DNA from: Brachybacterium ginsengisoli
Lineage (GTDB): Bacteria; Actinomycetota; Actinomycetes; Actinomycetales; Dermabacteraceae
Assembly (NCBI RefSeq): GCF_002407065.1
Contig: NZ_CP023564.1
Location: forward strand, 1,364,001 to 1,428,000
Reading direction: 5' to 3'
Length of the DNA stretch: 64,000 bases
The translations under genes and the position numbers were made by a program. Within the stretch, counting starts at the first letter, position 1. Each line of letters starts with the position of its first letter. This document shows positions 43,909 to 55,228 of this stretch, in pieces. The notes beneath the pieces were generated by a model that worked only from the letters and a program-made list of their open reading frames with translations, was not told where the DNA came from and searched no databases.

Positions 43909-44616
43909 ATGAGCAGCTCTGACCCCTCGCGCGAGGAGTCCGCGCCCGGGGCCGACCGCACCTGGTTCGTGGTGCCGCTGTTCAACGAGGGGACCGTGGT
44001 CGGGGACGTGATCCGCGATCTGCGCACGCGCTACCCCCTGGTGGTGTGCGTCGACGACGGCAGCGGGGACGACTCGGCGCAGGTCGCGCGCGACGCCGGT
44101 GCCGCGGTGGTGCGCCACCCCTTCAACATGGGGCAGGGCGCCGCGCTGAAGACCGGCATCGACTACGCGCTGCGGGACCCGCAGATGCAGCAGGTGGTCA
44201 CCTTCGACGCGGACGGCCAGCACCAGGTCGACGACGCCGCGGCGATGATCCTCCTGCGCGAGAGCGACGGCGTGGACGTGGTCCTCGGCTCACGTTTCCT
44301 CGACGGCCGCACCACGCCCTCCCGGCTCAAGCGCCTGGTGCTGCGGGGAGCGGTCTGGTACTCCAACCTCACCTCGGGCGTGAAGCTCACCGATGCCCAC
44401 AACGGGCTGCGGGTGCTGGGGCGCGAGGCCTGCGAGAAGATCACCATCGAGCAGAACCGGATGGCCCACGCCTCCGAGCTCGTGGAGGAGATCGGCCGCC
44501 ATCGCCTGAGCGTGGCGGAGCATCCGGTGCACATCCTGTACACGGACTACTCGCGCTCGAAGGGCCAGTCCGTCCTGAACTCGGTGAACATCGTCATCGA
44601 CATGCTCTTCCGCTGA
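43909..44616 (+). CDS. Family 2 glycosyltransferase (polyprenyl-phosphate sugar synthase-like)
   Basis: 235 residues, GT-A. WFVVPLFNEGTVVGDVI, VVCVDDGSGDDSA, HPFNMGQGAALKTGIDYAL, DxD-type FDADGQHQVDDA and LGSRFLDGR are the dolichol-phosphate-mannose-synthase pattern. It likely makes a polyprenyl-phosphate sugar donor used by a GT-C enzyme such as the divergent DUF6541 protein. CGAGGAGAA precedes ATG 43909. No membrane helix. Confidence 0.88.
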   Translation: MSSSDPSREESAPGADRTWFVVPLFNEGTVVGDVIRDLRTRYPLVVCVDDGSGDDSAQVARDAGAAVVRHPFNMGQGAALKTGIDYALRDPQMQQVVTFDADGQHQVDDAAAMILLRESDGVDVVLGSRFLDGRTTPSRLKRLVLRGAVWYSNLTSGVKLTDAHNGLRVLGREACEKITIEQNRMAHASELVEEIGRHRLSVAEHPVHILYTDYSRSKGQSVLNSVNIVIDMLFR

Positions 44617-44622
44617 GCGGGC

Positions 44623-44658
44623 CCGTCGGCGACCCGCCGTGCGGCGGGGCGCCGACGG
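44623..44658. terminator. Bidirectional hairpin between GT2 and LCP genes
   Basis: Stem CCGTCGGCG / CGCCGACGG continuing, across one A-G mismatch, into CCCGCC / GGCGGG with loop GTGC. It sits in the 46-bp convergent gap. No U-tract. Confidence 0.7.
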
Positions 44659-44662
44659 CGGG

Positions 44663-45883
44663 TCACTTCGGTCCCGGGACCTCCGCGGTGCCGTCCTCCA
44701 CGGAGGCGAAGAACGCGGCGATGTCGTCGTCATCGGTGAGGATGGCGACTCCCGAATGCTTGGTCATGAACTCGGGGTTCTCGATCGGGATCACGGGCGT
44801 GCTCCCGTCTTTCATGGCGCTCCGCGCCGTCAGGGCCATCCGGCCCACATCCACGATGCCCGTGCCGTCACTGGTCATCAGCGCGTCCGAGCCGGCACCG
44901 GCCAGGCGCACCTGGGCGAAGGGGTTCAGCAGCACCGACGGCGAGGTGGCGCGGTCCATGAGGGCGCCGACGAACTGCTGCTGACGCTGCTGCCGCCCGA
45001 TGTCCGCGGTGGGGTCGAAGTAGCGCGCCCGGACGAAGGCCAGCGCCTGCTCGCCCGCGACGTCGTGGCAGCCCTCGGTCATCTTCAGGCCCGACTTCTT
45101 GTCATCGACGTCCTGGTCGATGCACAGGTTCACCGTCCCGACGGAGTCCACGACCTCGGACACCCCGTCGAAGCCGATCTCGACGTAGTGGTCCACGGTC
45201 AGGCCCGAGAACTCCTCGACGGTCTTGACCAGCAGCTCGGCGCCGCCGAAGGAGAAGGCGGCGTTGAGCTTGTACTTCCCGTAGCCGGGAATGTCGACGA
45301 GGGTGTCCCGCGGCAGGGAGATTAGGTAGCTCTTCCCGCTCGGGGTCCGGTGCAGGAGCATCATCGTGTCGGCGCGCGCGCCCTCGGTGCCGTCCTGGCT
45401 CACGGCCCCGCCGTCACGGCGATCCGAGCCGGCGATGAGATAGGTGGTGCCGGACGTGTCCTCGGCACCGGAGAGCGCATCGACGTGCTCGATGCGGCTG
45501 TTGGACCAGGCACCCAGTCCGACTCCCCAGCCGAGCGCGAGCACCAGCACCAGCACGATGAGCGTGGCGCCGAGCCGGAGCGGACGGGGGACGCGCGAGC
45601 GGCGCCGGGTCCGGCGCGGCCTCGGGCCGTCGGGCTCCAGATCGTCGATGCCGTCCACCGCGCCGGGTGCGAGGGACGGGTCCTCGGACGGCGGGAGCGA
45701 GGTGCGCGGCAGCGGGCGTGTGGGCGCCGGGCCCGCCTCTGGTGACTGGGGTGACGGTGCGGCGGGGCCGCGTCGGCCGGAGGAGGGCACCGGGCGGGCG
45801 CTGCCTCCGGCGCGAGCTCGGTGGCCGTTGGGACGACGAGGGCCTCCGGCACGCGGAGAGCGGGGCGGCGTTCGGTCGTTCAC
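44663..45883 (-). CDS. LytR-CpsA-Psr (LCP) family glycopolymer transferase
   Basis: 406 residues. It has a ~125-residue Pro/Arg-rich cytoplasmic N-terminus, one TM helix (LGATLIVLVLVLALGWGVGL) and an extracellular LCP domain with SDRRDGG, ARADTMMLL, SLPRDTLVDIPGYGKYKLNA and FVRARYFD...IGRQQRQQ. Arg/Asp residues in these motifs bind the polyprenyl-pyrophosphate glycopolymer. It should ligate wall polymers to peptidoglycan after export. The GTG start at 45883 has AAGGAGA 5 nt upstream. It is well placed between the two polymer pathways and may serve either or both. Confidence 0.92.
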   Translation of the reverse strand: MNDRTPPRSPRAGGPRRPNGHRARAGGSARPVPSSGRRGPAAPSPQSPEAGPAPTRPLPRTSLPPSEDPSLAPGAVDGIDDLEPDGPRPRRTRRRSRVPRPLRLGATLIVLVLVLALGWGVGLGAWSNSRIEHVDALSGAEDTSGTTYLIAGSDRRDGGAVSQDGTEGARADTMMLLHRTPSGKSYLISLPRDTLVDIPGYGKYKLNAAFSFGGAELLVKTVEEFSGLTVDHYVEIGFDGVSEVVDSVGTVNLCIDQDVDDKKSGLKMTEGCHDVAGEQALAFVRARYFDPTADIGRQQRQQQFVGALMDRATSPSVLLNPFAQVRLAGAGSDALMTSDGTGIVDVGRMALTARSAMKDGSTPVIPIENPEFMTKHSGVAILTDDDDIAAFFASVEDGTAEVPGPK

Positions 45884-46181
45884 AGCTGTCTCCTTCCCGG
45901 CGCGGGCCGTGCGGTCGTGCTGCGTGCGGTCATGGGCGTCGGGGCCGCGGCGACCCCGGTGCGGCGACCCGAGATCGATCCCCGGGGCGCGTGCGGCGAT
46001 CGTCAGGGTAGCGGGATCCAGGCCCGGCGCGCCGACCCGGGGCCGCATGTCGGGGCGCAATCGAGGAACCTCCCGAGAACCTTCACACCACGGTCATGCC
46101 GCATGAGAGCCCCGCCTCGCGCGGCTCCGTACACTGGGGAGGCGCCGCCCCGTGCGGCACGGATCAGCAGCAGGAGGCGCA
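45884..46181. other. 298-bp divergent intergenic region
   Basis: Gap between the divergent LCP and GlfT1 genes. It holds the LCP ribosome site, a plus-strand -10 candidate TACACT (46130-46135, about 46 nt before the GlfT1 GTG) and a minus-strand TACCCT (46005-46010). AGGAGG (46172-46177) is the GlfT1 ribosome site. No small gene or RNA is evident. Confidence 0.5.
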
Positions 46182-47185
46182 GTGACTGGACCCGCACCGA
46201 CCGGCGATCGGACGCCGGACCGTGGAGATGCCCACCCCGATGCCCTCGCCCAGCGGGTGGTGGCGGTGGTCGTCACGTACAACCGGGAGACGCTGCTGCA
46301 GCAGTGCCTCGACGGCCTCGCCGCACAGGAGCGGCGGCCGGATGCGGTGGTGGTGATCGACAACTCCTCGACCGACACGAGCGGCGCCGTCGCGGACGCG
46401 CACCCCCTTGCCGCGGACGTCGTGCATCTGCGGCGCAACGTCGGCGGCGCCGGTGGCTTCGCCGCCGGGATCGCCCGGGCGCTGGTGCGGCACGACGCCG
46501 ACTGGGTCTGGGTGATGGACGACGACACCGTCCCGCGGCCCGGCGCGCTGCGCGAGCTGCTGGCGGCGCTCGAGGCCTCCCCGGTGCGGCTCAGCGTGCT
46601 CAGCTCCCGCGCGGTGTGGACGGACGGCCGGGACCACCCGATGAACACCCAGCGCACCCGTCGGGACGCGAGCGCCCAGGAGAAGCGCGATGCGGCGCGC
46701 GCCGGCGGGCGCCCGATCCGCACCGCGAGCTATGTCTCCGCGCTGCTGAACGGTCAGGACGTGCGCCGTCTCGGGCTCCCCAACGCGGACTACTTCATCT
46801 GGTCCGACGACTTCGAGCACACCGGCCGCCTGCTCCGCCACGGGCGCGGTCTGCAGGTGCCCGCCTCGATCGTCGAGCATCGCACCGCGCACTTCGGCAA
46901 CGCCCAGTCGGGCCCGGGCGGGCGCTTCTTCTACGACGTCCGCAACCGGCTCTGGGCGCTGCTGCGGACCTCGTCGTTCACCCCGACCGAGAAGGTGCTG
47001 CACGGGGGAGCGACGGCTCTGGGCTGGCTCCGACTGCTGCTGCGTCATCGTGGGGGCCTGCTCGGGGTGGGTCTGCGGGGGCTCCTCGCGGCGGCGCGCC
47101 GCGGCCCCCGCCCCTCGGCGGAGGTGCTCGCCGCCGACGGCGAGGCCGCCTCGGACATCCGCGCCATCGAACGGGTGGCCGGCCG

Positions 47186-47189
<4 letters not shown>
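46182..47189 (+). CDS. Galactofuranosyltransferase GlfT1-like (GT2)
   Basis: 335 residues. RVVAVVVTYNRETLLQQCLD, VVVIDNSSTDTSGAVAD, NVGGAGGFAAGIARAL and WVMDDDTVPRPGAL (D113-D115). The catalytic-base region YFIWSDDFEHTGRLL (WSDD) and HRTAHFGN follow. This is the GlfT1/WbbL-like subfamily that adds the first Galf residues. The GTG start at 46182 has AGGAGG 4 nt upstream. The stop overlaps the next GT2 start. It leads a six-gene galactan operon with Glf and GlfT2. Confidence 0.85.
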
Positions 47190-49340
<2,151 letters not shown>

Positions 49341-49396
49341 TCCGCGCACCCCGCCGACCGCAGCGGGCCGAGAGCACACCGCCGACGAGGAGCACC

Positions 49397-51502
49397 ATGA
49401 ACGCCACCACTGCCACCGCGACGTCCCGTGGATCCGGGGCTCCGGCCGATGCCGCCCCGCAGCGGCTCCTGCAGCGGCTGATCCTTCCCTACGAGTCCTC
49501 GCCGGACGTCGTCCCGCTCTACATCGAGGCCACCGACGCCCGCTCCGGCACCACCGGCAGCGCCCTGGGCCTCGGCGGAGGCGGCGAGAACGTGCGGCGC
49601 GCCGAGCCCGAGGCCCCGTCGACCCAGCCCGCCGCGAAGGTCGACATCCACGAGCTCAACGAGCGGCACTCGGTGAGCATCCCGGCGAACAGCATGCGTT
49701 CCTTCGGCACCTACTTCAACGCCTTCCCGGCCAGCTACTGGCGCAGGTGGACCCCGGTGCGCGCCGTGCGGCTGACGATCCGCACGGCTGGGTCCGGGCA
49801 CCTCGTGGTGATGCGGTCCACCGCCCGCGGCACGCTGCAGCGCCAGGAGTCCCGCACCGTCTCCGGATCGGGCGACCAGGTCTTCGACCTGCCGCTGACG
49901 GCATTCGGCGACGGCGGCTGGTACTGGTTCGACGCCTACGCCGGGTCCGAGGACCTCACCGTCCTCGGCGCGGAGTGGACCGCCGATGCGAAGCATGCCC
50001 GCACCGAGGGCACCTTCTCCATCTCGATGACCACGATGAACAAGGTCGAGTACTGCCTGGAGAACATCCGCACGGTCGCCGAGGACCCCGATCTGCGCGA
50101 TCTGCTCGACGTCATGTACGTCATCGACCAGGGCGCGGACCGTCTGAGCGACCACGCCGAGGAGCTCGGCGCGCTCCAGGACTCCCTCGGCGACCAGCTG
50201 CAGATCATCGAGCAGGGGAACATCGGCGGCTCGGGCGGCTTCTCCCGCGGCATGTACGAGGCCTCCACCGCGGGCGCCTCGACCTACGTGATCAACTGCG
50301 ACGACGACATCGTCATCGAGCCGGAGTCGCTGATCCGCATGACCACCTTCGCGGACTTCGCGACCCGGCCCACCCTCGTCGGCGCCCACATGTTCGACCT
50401 GAACAACCGCTCGGTGCTGCACACCTTCGGGGAGGTCGTCGACCCCTGGCGCATCCAGCCCGCGGTCGCCATCCCCGACAGCACCACGGGACACGACTTC
50501 GCCCTGGAGCCGCTGCGCTCGACCCCGTGGCTGCACCGCCGTGCGGACGTCGACTACAACGGCTGGTGGAGCTGCCTGATCCCCACCGAGACGGTGCGCG
50601 CGATCGGCCTGAGCCTGCCGGTGTTCATCAAGTGGGACGACGCCGAGTACGGACTGCGCGCGAAGAAGGCCGGATACCCGACGGTCTCCCTCCCCGGCGC
50701 GGGCGTCTGGCACATGAGCTGGGTCGACAAGGACGACCTGGTGGGCTGGCAGGCCTACTTCCACGAGCGCAACCGCATCATCACCGCGCTCCTGCACTCC
50801 CCGTACGAGCGCGGCGGCCGCGTGGTCAAGGAGTCGCAGTTCATGGACGTCAAGCATCTGATCTCCATGCAGTACTTCACCGAGGCCGGTCGTCTGATGG
50901 CCCAGAAGGACGTGCTCGAGGGCCCCGACGCCCTCCACCCCTCCATCGGGACCAAGCTGCCCGAGATCCGCGCGATGGCGGCGTCCTTCGACGACGCCGC
51001 GACGAAGAAGGATCCGGACCTCTACCCGCCCATCCATCGGGACAAGCCCCCGCGCAAGGGACGTCCCTTCACCGAGCCGCGCCGCCTCATGCTCCCGGCC
51101 TGGACGGTGAAGACCCTCGCCAAACAGCTGTTCGCCGCGCCGACGCCGCAGGCCGAGGCGAACCCGCAGGCGGCGATCCCGCACCTGGACGCGAAGTGGT
51201 GGCGCCTCTCCGCCTATGACAGCGCCCTGGTCTCCAACGCCGAGGGCACCCAGGTGTCCTGGTACAAGCGGGATCCGCGACAGGTGCGCCAGATGCTCGC
51301 CGAGGCGGTCTCCGCCCATGTCGCCCTGCACCGCGGCTGGAACAGCCTGCGCGACCACTACCGCGAGGCATCCGCCCGCATCACCTCGTTCGACGCCTGG
51401 GAGAGGACCTTCGCCGAGAACCCGGCGCCGGTCCGCGACCGGGACCGGGACCGTGCCGAGAGCACGACCCCGGCGGCTCCCGGCGGAGGCACCGCGGCGT
51501 GA
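49397..51502 (+). CDS. Galactofuranosyltransferase GlfT2-like (galactan polymerase)
   Basis: 701 residues. An N-terminal beta-sandwich (~20-190; NAFPASYWRRWT) is followed by a GT-A core with TEGTFSISMTTMNKVEYCLE, NIGGSGGFSRGMYEA, INCDDDIVIEP (D302-D304) and the acceptor/base region WWSCLIPTETV plus FIKWDDAEYGLRA. A helical C-terminal domain completes the tetrameric GlfT2 layout. It polymerises Galf residues. GGAGCACC precedes ATG 49397, and the stop overlaps the exporter permease start. Confidence 0.92.
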   Translation: MNATTATATSRGSGAPADAAPQRLLQRLILPYESSPDVVPLYIEATDARSGTTGSALGLGGGGENVRRAEPEAPSTQPAAKVDIHELNERHSVSIPANSMRSFGTYFNAFPASYWRRWTPVRAVRLTIRTAGSGHLVVMRSTARGTLQRQESRTVSGSGDQVFDLPLTAFGDGGWYWFDAYAGSEDLTVLGAEWTADAKHARTEGTFSISMTTMNKVEYCLENIRTVAEDPDLRDLLDVMYVIDQGADRLSDHAEELGALQDSLGDQLQIIEQGNIGGSGGFSRGMYEASTAGASTYVINCDDDIVIEPESLIRMTTFADFATRPTLVGAHMFDLNNRSVLHTFGEVVDPWRIQPAVAIPDSTTGHDFALEPLRSTPWLHRRADVDYNGWWSCLIPTETVRAIGLSLPVFIKWDDAEYGLRAKKAGYPTVSLPGAGVWHMSWVDKDDLVGWQAYFHERNRIITALLHSPYERGGRVVKESQFMDVKHLISMQYFTEAGRLMAQKDVLEGPDALHPSIGTKLPEIRAMAASFDDAATKKDPDLYPPIHRDKPPRKGRPFTEPRRLMLPAWTVKTLAKQLFAAPTPQAEANPQAAIPHLDAKWWRLSAYDSALVSNAEGTQVSWYKRDPRQVRQMLAEAVSAHVALHRGWNSLRDHYREASARITSFDAWERTFAENPAPVRDRDRDRAESTTPAAPGGGTAA

Positions 51503-52425
51503 GCGACGCCGGTGCCGTGAGCTCGGCGCGGCTGCCCACGCGCGCCGAGCAGTCCGAGGGCTGGCGCGCGCCCGGGCAGGACGCCGGCTGGCTGAACCCC
51601 GTGCGGGAGCGGTTCCTGCTGCGGCTGCTGGTGCGCAAGGAGCTGCGGGTACGCTACCGCGGCAGCGCGCTGGGGATGCTGTGGAGCTACGTCAAGCCCG
51701 CGGTCCAGTTCATCGTCTTCTACATCGCGCTCGGCGTGTTCCTGCAGCTCCAGCGGGACACTCCCGCCTATGCGGTGTACCTGTTCAGCGGCATCGTGGC
51801 GGTGAACCTGTTCGGCGAGGTGTTCGGCAACGCGACCCGCTCGATCACGGGGAACCAGGCCCTGGTCTCGAAGATCTATCTGCCCAGCGAGCTGTTCCCC
51901 TGGGCGAGCATGATCGTGGCCCTGGTCCACTTCCTGCCTCAGCTGCTGGTGCTGGTGGTGGGGGCGCTGCTGTTCGGCTGGCTGCCCTCGACCACCTCGG
52001 TGATCGCCTTCGGTCTGGGCATGGTGATCCTGGTGGTCTTCACCATGGGCCTGGGCATGATCACCGCCGCCCTGAACGCCGCCTTCCGCGACGTCGAGAA
52101 CTTCGTGGATCTCATCGTCATGGTCGCCACCTGGCTCTCGCCGGTGCTGTACCGGATCTCGATGGTCGAGGAGTCGATCGGCGGCACCTTCTGGTGGTGG
52201 CTGTACCAGCTCAACCCGCTGACCATCGTCGTGGAGCTCTTCCACGTCGCGTTCTGGCGCTATTCGGGGCCGGTGGTCGAGGGCATCGCCCTGGACCCGT
52301 CCCTCGCGGGGCCCGGTGAGCCCTTCGGCCTGTGGTGGGCCGGGCTGCTCATCGCCGCGGTCACCTTCGTGATCGGCACCGTCCTCTTCGAGCGCTCGAA
52401 GCGCCGCTTCGCCCAGGAACTGTGA
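51499..52425 (+). CDS. Polysaccharide ABC exporter permease (Wzm/RfbD type)
   Basis: 308 residues. Cytoplasmic N-terminus with FLLRLLVRKELRVRYRGSAL, then six hydrophobic helices, including KPAVQFIVFYIALGVFL and WLYQLNPLTIVVELF: the ABC2-type galactan/O-antigen exporter. The start GTG overlaps the GlfT2 stop (GTGA), so export is coupled to synthesis. Partner ATPase lies 13 nt downstream. Distinct from the TagG-type permease at 29340. Confidence 0.92.
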   Translation: MSDAGAVSSARLPTRAEQSEGWRAPGQDAGWLNPVRERFLLRLLVRKELRVRYRGSALGMLWSYVKPAVQFIVFYIALGVFLQLQRDTPAYAVYLFSGIVAVNLFGEVFGNATRSITGNQALVSKIYLPSELFPWASMIVALVHFLPQLLVLVVGALLFGWLPSTTSVIAFGLGMVILVVFTMGLGMITAALNAAFRDVENFVDLIVMVATWLSPVLYRISMVEESIGGTFWWWLYQLNPLTIVVELFHVAFWRYSGPVVEGIALDPSLAGPGEPFGLWWAGLLIAAVTFVIGTVLFERSKRRFAQEL

Positions 52426-52438
52426 GAGGAGCCGTGCG

Positions 52439-53209
52439 ATGAGCCCGAACATCGACTCCGTGCCGGAATCCGCCGCGGTCCCCACCGACCGCGAGATGGT
52501 CCGCATCGAGCACGTCACCAAGCAGTTCTCGCTGCGCCACGACCACTCGCTCAAGGAGCTCGTCTTCTCCGCGCTGCAGCGCAAGAAGCTGGCCGACAGC
52601 TTCCTCGCCCTCGAGGACGTGGACCTCACCGTGCACGCGGGGGAGACCGTGGGCCTGATCGGCTTCAACGGCTCGGGGAAGTCGACGCTGCTGAAGACCG
52701 TCTCCGGAGTCCTCTACCCCGATCACGGGCGCGTTCTGCTCCGCGGCCGGGTCGCCGGCCTGATCGAGGTCGGCGCGGGCTTCCACCCCGATCTCTCCGG
52801 GCGCGAGAACGTCTATCTCAACGGTGCGATCCTCGGCATGACGCGGGAGCAGATCGACGCGAAGTTCGACGAGATCGTCGCCTTCAGCGAGATCGAGGAG
52901 TTCATCGACACCGACGTGAAGTACTACAGCTCGGGGATGTTCCTGCGCCTGGCGTTCTCCGTCGCGGTCCACACCGAGCCGGACATCTTCCTGGTCGACG
53001 AGATCCTCTCCGTCGGCGACGAGCCGTTCCAGCGCAAGTGCCTCGAGCGCATCCGGGAGCTCCAGGAGGCCGGCCGCACCATGATCGTGGTCTCCCACGA
53101 GCTGGAGATGCTCGAGAAGCTGTGCACCCGCATCGTCGTGCTCCGCAAGGGGCGCACCATCTTCGACGGCGACCCCACCGAGGCCGTCGCCACCCTGCGC
53201 GCCGGCTGA
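52439..53209 (+). CDS. Polysaccharide ABC exporter ATP-binding protein (Wzt/RfbE type)
   Basis: 256 residues. Walker A GFNGSGKSTLLKT, signature YSSGMFLRL, Walker B IFLVDEILSVGDEPF and switch VSHELEML. It lacks the C-terminal carbohydrate-binding domain of some Wzt proteins, so export would not depend on chain-end recognition by that domain. GAGAGGAG precedes ATG 52439. It is the last gene of the galactan operon. Confidence 0.92.
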   Translation: MSPNIDSVPESAAVPTDREMVRIEHVTKQFSLRHDHSLKELVFSALQRKKLADSFLALEDVDLTVHAGETVGLIGFNGSGKSTLLKTVSGVLYPDHGRVLLRGRVAGLIEVGAGFHPDLSGRENVYLNGAILGMTREQIDAKFDEIVAFSEIEEFIDTDVKYYSSGMFLRLAFSVAVHTEPDIFLVDEILSVGDEPFQRKCLERIRELQEAGRTMIVVSHELEMLEKLCTRIVVLRKGRTIFDGDPTEAVATLRAG

Positions 53210-53210
53210 G

Positions 53211-53273
53211 CGGCCGCGCACGGCGGGGTCCGGGATCGGCCGGGTGCGGCGCGTCCTGCCTCAGGCGCGGCCG
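53211..53273. terminator. Long-loop inverted repeat at convergent gene ends
   Basis: CGGCCGCGC and GCGCGGCCG arms separated by 45 nt, spanning the end of the exporter operon and the stop codon of the TIGR03089 gene. It is a possible transcription stop. Confidence 0.3.
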
Positions 53274-53980
53274 GTGACCGCCTCGTCCTGCTCCTGGCGT
53301 GCCGTGAGCGTCCCGGCCGGGCCGACGATCCCGCCGCCCGCGAGGAGCGCCGCGAGCACCTGGGGGAGGGACCTGAGCCCGTCGCCCTCGACGAGCAGAC
53401 GGGGCGGAGCGTCGGCGGCGGGTGCGGAGCCGTCGTCCTCCGCCGTCGTGCTCTCCTGCGCCGCCGGACCGCTCCAGGCGGGCAGGGCGACGCCGAGCCG
53501 ATCGGAGCTGCCGCGCACCTCCGCCAGCCAGTCGTGGACCAGAGGCGGCAGCTCTCCGCTGTAGCGGGGGGCGAGCGAGACGGCCTCGAGGGCGAGCACC
53601 TCGTCGGCGGTCTCGGCGAGCGGGGAGTCGGGGCGGTCGGTGAGGGCGGCACGCGGGGCGTGGGGCAGCTCGCCGAGGAGGTCCCCGGTGCTCTTCGCGC
53701 GCTCGGCCACCGTCACCTCGGCGCCCAGCGACCAGCACGCCAGAGCCAGCGCCAGCCGCTTCCAGTGCGGCGGGAGGTCCAGGATCACCTGGTCGGCGGG
53801 GGCGAGATCGATCTCGTCGTGCAGGTGTCCGATCGACTTGATCACCCAGTTCGCCAGCACGTGGCCGGACAGCTCGATCCGCGCGGCCTCGCCGTACCAG
53901 GCCAGGACCGGTCGCGGGCCGATCGACTCGAGGGCGCGGAGCAGCTGCGCTCCCATGTCCGGGGGCGGGGTGGTGGTCAT
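53261..53980 (-). CDS. TIGR03089 family protein
   Basis: 239 residues. It has the actinobacterial TIGR03089 layout, resembling an N-terminal fragment of AMP-forming acyl-CoA synthetases: GPRPVLAWYGEAARIELSGH, LANWVIKSIGHLHDEI, VILDLPPHWKRLALALACWS and LGAEVTVAERA. There is no full adenylation domain, so catalysis is doubtful and the function unknown. AGGAG precedes ATG 53980. The start overlaps the CofE stop (ATGA). In mycobacteria a homologue lies next to an LCP gene in a similar block (from memory). Confidence 0.82.
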   Translation of the reverse strand: MTTTPPPDMGAQLLRALESIGPRPVLAWYGEAARIELSGHVLANWVIKSIGHLHDEIDLAPADQVILDLPPHWKRLALALACWSLGAEVTVAERAKSTGDLLGELPHAPRAALTDRPDSPLAETADEVLALEAVSLAPRYSGELPPLVHDWLAEVRGSSDRLGVALPAWSGPAAQESTTAEDDGSAPAADAPPRLLVEGDGLRSLPQVLAALLAGGGIVGPAGTLTARQEQDEAVTGRA

Positions 53981-55071
53981 GATGTCTCCTGGTCGGGGTC
54001 GGGCACGGAGATCTCGACGTCGATCTGCGGCAGGGGGAGGCCGAGGGACTCGGCCTGCAGCGCCGTGCGGATCCGCTCGGCGTGGGTCGCCGCATGGATC
54101 AGCGCGGCGTGGGAGGAGTCCGCGGCCGTCACCACGACACGCGACGGCTCGCCGTCGGCGGGCAGAGCACGGACGGAGGCGGTGGACGGCTCCTGGTCCG
54201 GGCGGGGGAGGGCGGCCACCGAGAGCGCGCGGTCGACCCGCTCCGCGACGGGCTCGGGGGACATGCGCGCGATCGGCTCCTGCTCGGGGGTCAGCCCGAG
54301 CGCGACCCAGACAGACTCGAGGCTCGGCCGGCGGAACCAGTCGTCGGGCCCGGTGCGGGAGAGGTCCCGGGCGGGCACGTCCATGGCGACGGCTCCGGGG
54401 ACCCCGCGCACCAGGGCGGCCGGCACCCCGCTGGACTTCCCCTTGACGAGGTCCGCCGCGGCGGCGAGCTCGTCGGCCAGGTTGCGCACGGTCACGGTGA
54501 GCGGTCGGCCGTCGGCATCGGTCCCGCCCCGGAGGTCCTGCAGCGAGGCCACTCCGGCGGCGCCGAGCGAGATGTCTCCCACACCGACCCTCCACACGCG
54601 GGAGGAGGTGTCGGTCAGCAGCACGCCGAGCTCCACGCCGAGCGAGGCGACCAGCGCCTCCCGCAGCTCGCGCGCGCAGGCGTCGGGGTCCTCGGGCAGG
54701 AGCAGAGGACCGTCCGGAGCGTTGGAGGAGTCCACCCCGGCCGCCGCCATGACCGGGCCGGAGGGGATCTGCACCACCGAGGTGACGACCCGGGTGTGGA
54801 GGCGTCGGGCCACGGTGCGCACGGCGACGTCGGCGATGGCCCGGTCGCGCTCCTGCGGGGAGACGCGCAGGCCGAGGGCCTTGGAGACCACTTTCGTGGA
54901 CAGGCACAGCACGTCGCCGCCCCGGGGGTCGAGAGGGGCCAGCGCCTCGCCGAGGAGGGCGGCGAGGTCGTCCCCGGCCCGGATCTCCCCGAGTCCGGTG
55001 ACGGGCAGCACGTGCACGCCTCGAGGGGAGTCGGGGTGGGGGTCGGACGGGGCGGGACGAGCAGCGGGCAC
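53977..55071 (-). CDS. cofE: Coenzyme F420-0:L-glutamate ligase (CofE domain)
   Basis: 364 residues from GTG 55071, chosen because GGGAGG is 5 nt upstream; a TTG at 55110 would add 13 residues. The CofE domain (~15-260) has VLPVTGLGEIRAGDDLAALL, VLCLSTKVVSKALG, LLTDTSSRVWRVGVGDISLG and VRNLADELAAAADLVKGK. It adds glutamate to F420-0 using GTP. Unlike mycobacterial FbiB it has no FMN-reductase-type C-terminal domain; a ~100-residue tail (VTAADSSHAALIHAATHAERI) replaces it. No cofD is in the window. It overlaps TIGR03089. Confidence 0.85.
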   Translation of the reverse strand: MPAARPAPSDPHPDSPRGVHVLPVTGLGEIRAGDDLAALLGEALAPLDPRGGDVLCLSTKVVSKALGLRVSPQERDRAIADVAVRTVARRLHTRVVTSVVQIPSGPVMAAAGVDSSNAPDGPLLLPEDPDACARELREALVASLGVELGVLLTDTSSRVWRVGVGDISLGAAGVASLQDLRGGTDADGRPLTVTVRNLADELAAAADLVKGKSSGVPAALVRGVPGAVAMDVPARDLSRTGPDDWFRRPSLESVWVALGLTPEQEPIARMSPEPVAERVDRALSVAALPRPDQEPSTASVRALPADGEPSRVVVTAADSSHAALIHAATHAERIRTALQAESLGLPLPQIDVEISVPDPDQETS

Positions 55072-55129
55072 AAGGGCCTCCCGAGTCGTGGTTTCGGTGG
55101 TGACATGCAAGGCGACGCGCCGACGCCGC

Positions 55130-55160
55130 TTGACGGACCATAACTACACCGGTGTACTTT
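55130..55160 (+). promoter_or_regulatory. whiB2 promoter with a 12-bp palindrome
   Basis: -35 TTGACG (55130-55135) and -10 TGTACT (55153-55158, 17-nt spacer) or TACTTT (55155-55160). The perfect palindrome TACACCGGTGTA (55145-55156) overlaps the -10 region, so it is a strong operator candidate. Confidence 0.6.
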
Positions 55161-55228
55161 AGGCCCCGACGGCCTTCGGAGGTCACACCGTATCGGTGGT
55201 CAACGCAGCAGTGGAAGGAGTGGTGGCG

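Noticed and set aside
45884..46181. Small gene or riboswitch in the LCP-GlfT1 gap
   Set aside because: Short frames there have no convincing start plus ribosome site, and no conserved aptamer-like structure was recognised.
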